Shown here: piece after piece, positions 20,577-29,800 of the stretch
How positions within the stretch are numbered: position 1 is the first letter of the stretch
Layout of the letters: each line of letters opens with the position of its first letter
NCBI GenBank assembly: GCA_963735495.1
Contig: CAVTLG010000002.1
Span: 186,001 to 250,000, forward strand
Length of the DNA stretch: 64,000 nt
Origin: CAVTLG01 sp963735495
GTDB taxonomy: Bacteria > Chloroflexota > Ktedonobacteria > Ktedonobacterales > Ktedonobacteraceae
Reading direction: 5' to 3'
Translations under genes and position numbers: made by a program
The notes under the pieces: generated by a model
What the model saw: the letters and a program-made list of their open reading frames with translations, nothing else
What the model was told of the DNA's origin: nothing
Database searches by the model: none

Positions 20577-23420
20577 ATGCGGACAGATTCCGAGACAAGA
20601 CAACTGCAAAGCGGTGAGCAAAATTTACAAGAAGCATTGAGACTTGGACTAGCTGTTGTGACTGAATTGTGGTCTTACTCGACGAAGGATTGGGTTACAA
20701 GCGTTCACGCCGCCGATATCGATGGGGATGGCGACATTGAAGTGGTGATCGGTTCACGTGATCACCAGGTCTGTGCGCTGACCACATTCGGTGATCTTAA
20801 ATGGAGTTTTTCTTTCGGCAATGAGTGGCTGGGCACAGTCTATGGCATCAACGATACCAAAACGTTGGATGCCGCAGTGCGTGTTGTGGTTGGTTCGCGT
20901 GACGATGCTGTGTTCGGCCTTGATAAAGCGGGGCAGCTCCTCTGGACGTACCCAACAGAGCTTGTGGTGCGCCAGGTGATTGTCACTGACATTAATGGGG
21001 ATGGCAGTAACGAGGTCGTCGTAGGCTCTGAAGATCGCAATATTCATGTGCTCGATTGCGCGAGCGGCACGCTACTCTGGAAGTACCCGACGAATGGTTG
21101 GATTCGTGCGGTCTTTACAGCTGATGTCGATAATGACGGAGAAATCGAAATCCTGGGCGGTTCCGGCGATAATTACTTGCACATATTAGACAGTCAGGGG
21201 CATTTAAAATGGATGTATAACGTCAGGGGCAAAATATATTCCATCTTTGTTGCTGACATAGACGGGGATGGCTCCAAAGAAATTCTGATTAGTTCTGATG
21301 CTAAGGATTTGTATGCTCTGACTCCTGATGGGCAAAGAAAATGGCACGTGCAGCTCGAAAACAGGCTGCTCTCGCTGTATGTTGCCGATCTGAATAAAGA
21401 CGGCCATCAGGAAATCATCGCCGGTTCTGAGGATAAACATCTGTATTTCTTCAATGGTCACGGCGATTTTCTCTGGAAATACGCCGTTGACTCCCGCGTG
21501 TTCAGTGTATACGCCATCGATTTTGATCGAGATGGTCTACTTGAAGTGCTCATGGGTGTCGAGAATAATACAGTACACGCATTGCGCGTTGAGCTGACAG
21601 GGAACGTGCGAGAACGCATCCTCCACAGTTACGCTACGTTGGGGCGACCTTTTATTACTGACTTGCACTTATCGCCAACAGAGAGCGCTCTGCTCTCTGT
21701 GGTAATCGATGATCCTACGCTTACAGCTCCTGTGCTTCTGCGGCAGTTCTACGAGGCTCAACAACAGCATGATCATTTACACACGCTCTCCCTTTTACTG
21801 ACACTGGAGCAGCAAAGGGCTGAACCACTCTGGGAGCGCAATTTTGGTTACGTGCGCACGGTCGAGTTGGGCGACATTATCGGGGACGCAAAGCTCGAAA
21901 TTGTGGTTGGTACAAACGAGGGCAACGTGCACGTGTTCAACCCGGATGGCAGCATACTCTGGATGTATCCTCTGGGCAGTAATCGTATCAGATCGGTGCA
22001 GATTGGTGACATTGATCATGATGGCAATGTTGAAGTGATCGCAGGCTCCATTGATGGTCACGTGTCTATACTCAGCGGCTTTGGCGACAGCGTGAAACAG
22101 GATTTGAAGTTAGATGACTGGGTTACGAGCATTTATGTCTCGCACACAACTCATCCTGATCGTACCGAGATGGTGATGGGATCTGAGGAAAGGCACATCT
22201 ATATTTACGACGACCATCTCTCGCAGAGCATTGCGCCGATTATTGTGCCTCGTGGCATCTATGTAGTCTGGGCCGATGATATTAATCATGATGGCCTTGC
22301 TGAGCTGATTGCTGGAACCGTGGATGATACGATTTATGCCTATACAAGAGAAGGCGAGGTCTTATGGGAGTATGAGACAGAGGATCGTATTCGTGCTATC
22401 TTCGTGAAAGATATCGATGCCGATAACCAGAAAGAAGTGATTGTTGGCTCCGACGACCGCTCTGTCTATGTACTGGACCACAAGGGAGCATTGAAGTGGC
22501 GCTATGCCTCTGACCACCGCGTACTTGATATCCATGCAGAAGATATTGATCATGATGGCAATATAGAGGTCCTGCTCGGCTGTGGTGATGGTCATGTCTA
22601 TGTGCTGACAGCCGAGGGTGATTTCCTCTGGCGTTATCGCGTGAATGATCGTGTGCGTATTGTACGCGCAGCTGATGTGAATCGGGATGGCACGACGGAG
22701 ATTGTTGTTTGCTCCGAAGATCGCATGTATCTCTTGCAAATGCTCAACAGCCAGTTCATTCAGCAGCAGATTAGCGAGATCTGGTCTACGATCCAACTTG
22801 GCCGTTCGTTAAGTACAGTATTTGACGAGTTACTGCACTCTTCTTATGCCGCATGTCGGGCTTTCGTGCTCAAAATGTGGGCCTCGCAGCCTCATTTGTT
22901 GTTGGAAAAAATCGCTATGCTGCAACAATTGGCCTATGATATCTCTCCCGATGTACGACGGGCTTTCGCACAAGCCATCCCGGCATTTTATCGCGCGTAT
23001 CCTGAACAGATACGGCGCTTCCTGGATGTCTTAGCTGGAGATCGTGATCGCTTTGTGCGTCTCGCCTTCGTTGAAAGCTTGCCCGCTATCATCGATTATA
23101 ACCGTGATACTGGCCTTGCTTACCTGGAGCGCCTCACACGCAGTATTGATATATGGGTCAGGCGTGCCGTGGTACGCAAGCTGCACGGTCTGGTTGGGGC
23201 TTTTCCACAAACGGTATTCCGTATGCTGCTCTTTACTGTAAAGGATGAAAACACCTGGATTCGCCAGGAATCGGCGCGTACACTGGCCCATTACTTCGAT
23301 CTCCATATTGACTATTTGATTGAAGGAACCCGTTTGCTGCTGGGGAATGATGTGGGGCTTAATGAGTATAAACTCATCGCTCGAACGTGCGACCGAGCCG
23401 GTTATCCAAAAGGTCTTTAA
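20577..23420 (+). CDS. giant double beta-propeller/HEAT protein, N-terminal part (frameshifted)
   Basis: Start chosen at ATG 20577 behind AGGAGG. Two seven-bladed FG-GAP/VCBS-like propellers are visible (about residues 22-340 and 417-723). Most blades end in Ca-binding loops of the type DIDGDGD, DINGDGS, DVDNDGE or DIDHDGN, followed by EVVIGS and LKWRY-like strands. HEAT-type helices follow (about 740-930). Then the frame is lost: one surplus base at 23379-23386 (again inside GCTCGAAC) sends translation to a stop at 23420, while the paralogous continuation lies in the +1 frame. No signal peptide is seen, so the propellers are probably cytoplasmic, which is unusual for this repeat type. Confidence 0.8.
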   Translation: MRTDSETRQLQSGEQNLQEALRLGLAVVTELWSYSTKDWVTSVHAADIDGDGDIEVVIGSRDHQVCALTTFGDLKWSFSFGNEWLGTVYGINDTKTLDAAVRVVVGSRDDAVFGLDKAGQLLWTYPTELVVRQVIVTDINGDGSNEVVVGSEDRNIHVLDCASGTLLWKYPTNGWIRAVFTADVDNDGEIEILGGSGDNYLHILDSQGHLKWMYNVRGKIYSIFVADIDGDGSKEILISSDAKDLYALTPDGQRKWHVQLENRLLSLYVADLNKDGHQEIIAGSEDKHLYFFNGHGDFLWKYAVDSRVFSVYAIDFDRDGLLEVLMGVENNTVHALRVELTGNVRERILHSYATLGRPFITDLHLSPTESALLSVVIDDPTLTAPVLLRQFYEAQQQHDHLHTLSLLLTLEQQRAEPLWERNFGYVRTVELGDIIGDAKLEIVVGTNEGNVHVFNPDGSILWMYPLGSNRIRSVQIGDIDHDGNVEVIAGSIDGHVSILSGFGDSVKQDLKLDDWVTSIYVSHTTHPDRTEMVMGSEERHIYIYDDHLSQSIAPIIVPRGIYVVWADDINHDGLAELIAGTVDDTIYAYTREGEVLWEYETEDRIRAIFVKDIDADNQKEVIVGSDDRSVYVLDHKGALKWRYASDHRVLDIHAEDIDHDGNIEVLLGCGDGHVYVLTAEGDFLWRYRVNDRVRIVRAADVNRDGTTEIVVCSEDRMYLLQMLNSQFIQQQISEIWSTIQLGRSLSTVFDELLHSSYAACRAFVLKMWASQPHLLLEKIAMLQQLAYDISPDVRRAFAQAIPAFYRAYPEQIRRFLDVLAGDRDRFVRLAFVESLPAIIDYNRDTGLAYLERLTRSIDIWVRRAVVRKLHGLVGAFPQTVFRMLLFTVKDENTWIRQESARTLAHYFDLHIDYLIEGTRLLLGNDVGLNEYKLIARTCDRAGYPKGL

Positions 23421-25374
23421 TGTGATCATCGGACTCTTCTCTAATATAAGCGAAGCAACTTTACAGCAAAGTTTAGGGGATGCCGTCGACGCCTTCGAGG
23501 GGACGAAGGATTTAAAATATGGCAAGGAAATCTGGCAGGTCTATGATGAGTTGTCGCGCCTGGCACGCATGCGCAACATTGATGAGATCGCTCGTTACAG
23601 GAACGCTATTGATACCACAACCTCAGAGGACTGGGAACTCTTTGATGACTCGCTCCAGATCTTTCGTCGGCTTGATCGCGTAACGACTGCTCTCAGTACG
23701 TATTTGAAGCGCGAGGGTCTGGGTGATCGTCTGGCAAGTTTACTTGAGGCCAATACAGTGTTAGATGCAGTCTCCGCCGATGTGCAGGGGCCATTGTTGT
23801 CTGATCGCGTCATTTTTGCCTTGCTCTTGACACATTGGCGTGCTCTTGTCGCTGCCGAGTTGAGCCGCCTGGTTGGCAAGGCAGAACTGCGACCAGAACT
23901 GCGCACCAAATCTCTCCTGTACGAAGAATCGGTGAGTGTCTGGCTGAACATTCATAACGACGGCGATAGCCCTGCAGATGATATTATGGTGACACTTTTG
24001 CCGTGTAGCGATTATGCGTTACTCAGCGCGAATGACGCGTCTTTAGAAACAATTTCTTCCGGTAAGTCTGCGCGAGTCAAGTTCACGATTAAAGCACACC
24101 ATAAGACACCACATCTAACCTTTGAATTGCACTACAGTGATGCTGGCTCCAGAAGTATGACGCTTTCCTTCGGCGATTGGCTGGAACTGAGCGAAACCAA
24201 GCGCACGTTCCAGGATATCCCCAATCCTTACTCTGTGGGCATGCCCATTCGCAATAGCGAGATGTTTTATGGACGTCATGAGGATCTGCAGTTCTTGAAG
24301 ACAAAGCTGACAAATACGAAGACCAATGTAACAGTTGTGCTCTACGGTCAGCGTCGTTCGGGCAAAACCAGTTTGCTCAACCAGCTCGTGAATACTACCT
24401 ACCTGGAGCCACACATTCCTGTCTTCATCGACATGCAAAATGAGACCATGGATATCAACGTCTCCAAATTCCTCAGGAACATAGCGCATGCAATTCAGCA
24501 AGAGTTGAAAAAAGGCGGCATCTCTGTCCTTCCTCCTGGCTTAAAGGAGTTCGATGAAGACCCCACCTTTGTCTTTAACCAGTTTCTCAATGCTGTTGAG
24601 GAGCATTTGCACAGGCGCAGGCTGATTATCTTGATCGATGAGTTTGAAATCCTGGAAAATAAGGTAAAGGAGGGTGCATTACCCAAAGATATTTTTGAGT
24701 ACTTGCGGAGTTTAATGCAGCGACGACAAGGCATGAGTTTCCTTTTCGCAGGCACTCATTCCCTTAAAGAGCTTGCCACCGATTACTGGTCTGTTTTCTT
24801 CAATATCGCTACTCCCCATCGACTTACCCTCAAACTGGACGCGGAGGATGCTCGCAAACTGATCGTTGAACCAGTCAATACATTTCTGGAATATGACGAT
24901 TTCGCCATCCAAAAAATCCAACAATTGACTGCGGATCAACCCTATCTCATCCAGCTTGTGTGTAGTGCCCTCGTCGATCATTGCAATACGGTGGAGAAGA
25001 GCTATGTCACCATTAATGACGTCAATACGGTCCTTCCCGACGTCATGGAGACAGGAGAGGGGCATTTCAAATGGATATGGGATCAAGCAGACCAGCAAGA
25101 ACGCATTGTACTCTCTATTCTGGCTCAGGCAGGCGGCGATGAGAGTAGTCTCTTGTCACTGCACGATATTGAGCAAGTTTACCACGATCACGGTTTACCA
25201 TTCAACCACGTAGAGGTATTGCAAGCATTGCAACGTCTGACTGGCAAAGATATCGTCAAATGTAGTGTCGACAACACGTGTTTTAGGATATTTTTAGGGC
25301 TCTTGCAAAAATGGCTGCGAGATGCTAAAGCACTGCGACGGGTGATGTTAGAAGAGAATTTGCTTGCTTACTAA
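23387..25374 (+). CDS. giant propeller/HEAT protein, C-terminal P-loop part (frameshifted)
   Basis: In-frame continuation; the same frame is open from 23320 but only matches the paralogue from about 23387 (RATEPVIQKVF). Order of parts: helical region with KDLKYGKEIWQVYDEL, an Ig/CARDB-like beta domain (LYEESVSVWLNIHNDGDSPA), the signature NPYSVGMPIRNSEMFYGR, Walker A LYGQRRSGKTS (near 24350), Walker B LIILIDEFE (near 24630), a sensor-like FLFAGTHS, and a winged-helix-like end. With the shift repaired the protein would be about 1,600 aa, close to the 1,686-aa paralogue at 26821-31881. The KamA-like gene follows after 33 bp. Confidence 0.8.
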
Positions 25375-25407
25375 AATAATCGACTTTATCACAAGGAGTA
25401 TGTTATC

Positions 25408-26682
25408 ATGAATCTTCCAGTTCTTACTATTACCAAGCCCACCTCTGTCCATGAGAGAATTCAGCAGTTGCAATCTTATGCACAAGACTATATAGAGGAG
25501 CGAGATAAGATTCAAACGGGTTTTACGGCTGCTGCGCGCATTGAACGCATGCGAGCACGTATTCTGCGCGTTCTGGGTGGGACGGAAGATGACTGGAATA
25601 ATTGGAAATGGCAAATGCAACACCGCCATTTCAAGCTCGAAACGCTTGAACAGATTATTCCCCTCACTGATCTGGAACGCGAGACGTACCAGAAGGCGCG
25701 CATTGAGAGCCTGGTGTCCATAAGCCCCTATTTTTTATCTCTAATCGATGTTGAAAATCCGCAGTGTCCAATCCGCATGCAAGTCATGCCGCAGCCCGCT
25801 GAGGAGGCGGATCTGGGAGGAGACCTGGACCCATCAGGTGAGGCGTCTTCTTCGCCGGTACCAGGTTGGGTACAGCGTTATCCCGACCGTGGGATTATTC
25901 TGGTCAATGATATTGGTGCATGTGCTGTAGCATGCCGTTTCTGTCAACGCCGCAATAATTTATCTCCTAAGGATCTTGATCATCACAGCACTATTAACAT
26001 CTGGTCCGCCATTGACTATATTCGTGCCACGCCTTCTATCCGTGACGTTCTGTTGACGGGCGGAGACGCGCTGGCACTGGCCGATGGTGTTCTGGAAAGG
26101 ATTCTCCGCGAACTGCGCACGATCCCTCACGTCGAAATTATTCGCCTGGCCAGTCGTCTCCCTATCACCTTACCACAACGTATTACGCCCGAATTATGTG
26201 AAATGCTGGGCAAATATGGTTTACCAGGCGGATATGGCGCGCTCTGGGTCGTGACGCATTGCAATCATCCAATTGAGATTACACGCGATGTCGCAAAAGC
26301 TACCCTGGCGCTCATGGGCCAGGGTATGCCCATCATCAATCAATCGGTACTGCTGGCCGGCATCAACGATACGCCTGAGACGATGATGTGCTTGAATCAG
26401 GAAATGTTGCGTGTCGGCATTAAACCATACTATTTGTTCCATGGAAAGAGTGTCGATGGCGCGATGCACTTCCGTACGCCCCTCAAGACCGGTATGGATA
26501 TCATACAATATATGAATGGTCGTACATCTGGTATCGCTATTCCCGCCTATGTCATTAGTGCGCATGATGGCAAAGGCAAGATACGCATTGTCACGCCCGA
26601 ACAACTCCACCCCACCGACACTGAGGGCGTCTGGCGCGTTACTACCTGGGAGGGCGATGAGGTTCTCTACGATGAGCGCTAA
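25408..26682 (+). CDS. KamA-family radical SAM protein (lysine 2,3-aminomutase-like)
   Basis: A 424-aa radical SAM enzyme. The cluster motif is CAVACRFCQRR (CxxxCxxC, near residue 172), preceded by RYPDRGIILVND and followed by VLLTGGDAL, the pattern of lysine/glutamate 2,3-aminomutases. The PLP-lysine loop, PGGGGK in classical enzymes, reads HDGKGK here (near 394); a Lys is kept at the expected place but the glycines are partly replaced. AAGGAG lies 10 bp before the ATG. It is the centre of the mirrored cluster and probably co-transcribed with the giant gene upstream. It may be an aminomutase with a changed substrate. Confidence 0.85.
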   Translation: MNLPVLTITKPTSVHERIQQLQSYAQDYIEERDKIQTGFTAAARIERMRARILRVLGGTEDDWNNWKWQMQHRHFKLETLEQIIPLTDLERETYQKARIESLVSISPYFLSLIDVENPQCPIRMQVMPQPAEEADLGGDLDPSGEASSSPVPGWVQRYPDRGIILVNDIGACAVACRFCQRRNNLSPKDLDHHSTINIWSAIDYIRATPSIRDVLLTGGDALALADGVLERILRELRTIPHVEIIRLASRLPITLPQRITPELCEMLGKYGLPGGYGALWVVTHCNHPIEITRDVAKATLALMGQGMPIINQSVLLAGINDTPETMMCLNQEMLRVGIKPYYLFHGKSVDGAMHFRTPLKTGMDIIQYMNGRTSGIAIPAYVISAHDGKGKIRIVTPEQLHPTDTEGVWRVTTWEGDEVLYDER

Positions 26683-26820
26683 TTTTTCATTCTGATACGC
26701 ATGTGCCATCCTGACGCGTTTGCCAGACTTGCAGCAATGTCGCTTCTCGTTCTGGCAGTACACGCTTTACCTGTAAGGAGGATTGCCCTGACCTCATGCA
26801 GCACGCCACTATCCTACCAT

Positions 26821-29800
26821 CTATTCATAGCTATCTTCCAGTTGTTTCTGTAGGAGCATATCGAGTGGACGTTCTCTGAGCAACCACCTACGGATAAGTC
26901 CAATCGGTATAATGTAGCGCTTGCCTGCGGCGTCAAATTCCTGGAATTCACGCTCAATGCACTCTACGACATCAATTTTACACAGCGTTTTCAACATCGC
27001 AGGCAACTGCTCGCGATCATAAAACAGATGGTAATCACGGTAGCCCTCTTCAATCTCGTAGAGGGATAATGCGCGACCCTCTTGCCTGCTGAGAGTTGCC
27101 ATCATGGCAAGCATGATCTGCTCTGTTCTTGAAAGCATATTCCAGATCGTTTCGATATGAAATTGCCCGGTTTGCATCACTTCGCGCGTCACCATATTGA
27201 CATCGTTGATGGTGACATAGGTCTTCTGCATTTCATTGCATTGCTCGATCAGCATATGGCAGAAGAGATGGATCAAGTATGGTTGATTCCCGGTCAGGTT
27301 GCGGACTTTTTTAACGGCTAATGCGTCGTAATCCAGATACTCTATGACAGGACCGGTAATAAGTTCCGTTGCAGCTTTCTCACTCAGTTTCGATAGCTGA
27401 TAATGGTATGCAATGTTGAAGAAGACGGCCCAGTATTCTCGCGTGAGTTCCTCAATGGTATGCATGCCGGAGAGCAAGAAATTGACCTTGGGACGATGCT
27501 GCATCAAGCTGCGTAAGTATTGAAATAGCTCAGGTTGGAGTGCGCCTCTTTTTACTTGCTCTTCTATGACTTCAAATTCATCGATCAGGATAATGATCTT
27601 TTGTGCACCTATTTGCACCTCGGCCTCGTCAAGAAACCGGTTAAAACCTGGCGTTGGATCACCCACAAAGTCTTGCGCGACTGGCTTCTTGATCTGGAAG
27701 CCCTTCCTCTGCATTTTTGTGTAAATCGCACAGGCTATTTCAAGGAAGAGCTTGCTATCGCTAATATTATAGGCCAATCCTTGCATATCGATAAAGACAG
27801 GAATATGCTCCTGCAATACGGCAGTCTTCTCCATATACAGCAACAGTGTCGTTTTCCCAGAGCGTCGTTGCCCATACAGTATAACTGTTTTGGCTGAAGT
27901 ACGCGTCAAGCAATCCTTTAAATGGGCAATATCTTTCTCTCGTCCATAGAACATCTTACTATCCTGTATCGGTGTCCCAAACGAGTATGGATTGATATCG
28001 ATATACTTAAAGTCGCGGGCAGCTTTATTGAGGGACAACCTCTCGCAGTATTTCAGGCTTCCCAGCAATGCCTCATTGTCAGGATCGTCGTAGTTGATGT
28101 CAAAGCAGAGTTCTAACGTGTTTACGGCTGGTTGCGTCTTGATACTAAATTCGAACTCGATCTCTTCATTGCCGGCGATGGCCTCTGTTTCAAATGATTG
28201 CTCGTTTACGATACTGAAGCAGGTGCTATGGAGCAGTGAGACCTTGACGTTATGGGCCGTACTGCGTCCACGATTGTTGACACGCAACAGGACACCTATC
28301 TGATCTTCATAGTGGACACTTCTTGTTTGCAGTTCTGCTTGCAGCTCAGGTTTCCCGCGCAGCTCGGTAATTTCTTTTTTGATCATCTCTTCCCAGCGTG
28401 TGAGCAGCATAGCAAAGAGACGTTTGTCTGGCAAATTGCATAGAAACTCTTCAGAGAATATTGAGATATACATATTATCTATGAACTTGCGCATTTTCTG
28501 TATTGAGTCGTTGGCCTCCAGCAGACTGGATAAGCGATCATTGAGTATATCTCGCCTCAGGTAGATCTTGATATTACGCGTAATAGAGCCAAGCCGCTCA
28601 AATACTTTCGGTAGAGCGAAGATATACTGGTGTGCAGCCATAGCCTGCGTTCTTGTTACGGATGTAAATTGATCCGGGCTTAATGTACAGCGATAATGGG
28701 CCATCTCCGGGATCGTGCGTATTTTGAAGAGATGATAGAATTCCTGATATACCAGCATGTAATCTGTACCATACTTCAGTTCTTTGGTTTCCGACAACGC
28801 CTGTAATCCCTGCAATACTCTCTGCTGTACATTATCATCATTCAAGTCTTCATCCAATAATGCCACAATGGCCTGGAGGGTATGTTGTACAATCGGTGTG
28901 CTGGCATTGTGCGCCATATGCAGCAAAATAGCCGGCGCTACACCTTTACTGATCAAGATATACAGATAGATAATCAGCCGTTCATAGTGCTGATCAAGGT
29001 AGTATGCTAGCGTGCGTGCCGCTTCTTGTCGTGACCACGCGGCTTCCGTATTGCACGCGATAGTCAGGAGTATCGAGAAGATAGCTGCATTTACTTTCTC
29101 CTGGCGCCCATTCAGCAAAACATACTGCTCGTCGGAAAATTCTTGTTCGTCTATAATCTGATACAGTTTTCGTGCCACGGCACGGCGGATAAATTTATCA
29201 TTGTTGCGCGAGAGACGCTCAAGATAGTAAAATCCCATTTCTCGATCATGTCGAACCAGGGTATGCAAATGCTCTATAAAACTCAACTGTACCTCAAGGT
29301 CATTATCCGTTGCTAGCTTCTCCAGGATAACAGAGACTGATGCCTCTGCTGGCATGTGTGGATAGATGGTGATGATGCTGGCGATGAGCGCCTGGCGGAC
29401 TTCAATAGCGTCATCTTTCTGCATTTCACACAGAGATACGCAATCTTCCAGGCAAAGATCAGCTTGCTCTCCATACTTTCTCACGGCGAATGCTCGCAGC
29501 ACAGCCTGCTCGGCATGTAAAAAATCCCGCAGCCACTCGCGCGCGGTCTTTTCGTTCTGCAACTCGCGCCAGCATTGTTCAATCAGCGGTGCTAGTATTT
29601 GCGGACGCACTATCTGTAAGAGTTCCAGCTTGTCTTCCGATCCTAGCGCGATTTCTCGCTCGCGATCCTGATTCACATCTGCGCTACAGACAGAGCGAAT
29701 GCGGTCATTTGACCTGTATTTCCAGAGCAAGTCACCGGAGCTACTAAATACATAGAGATAACTATCTGCACACCCGGCCAGAATTTCGCTCTTCCCGTCC

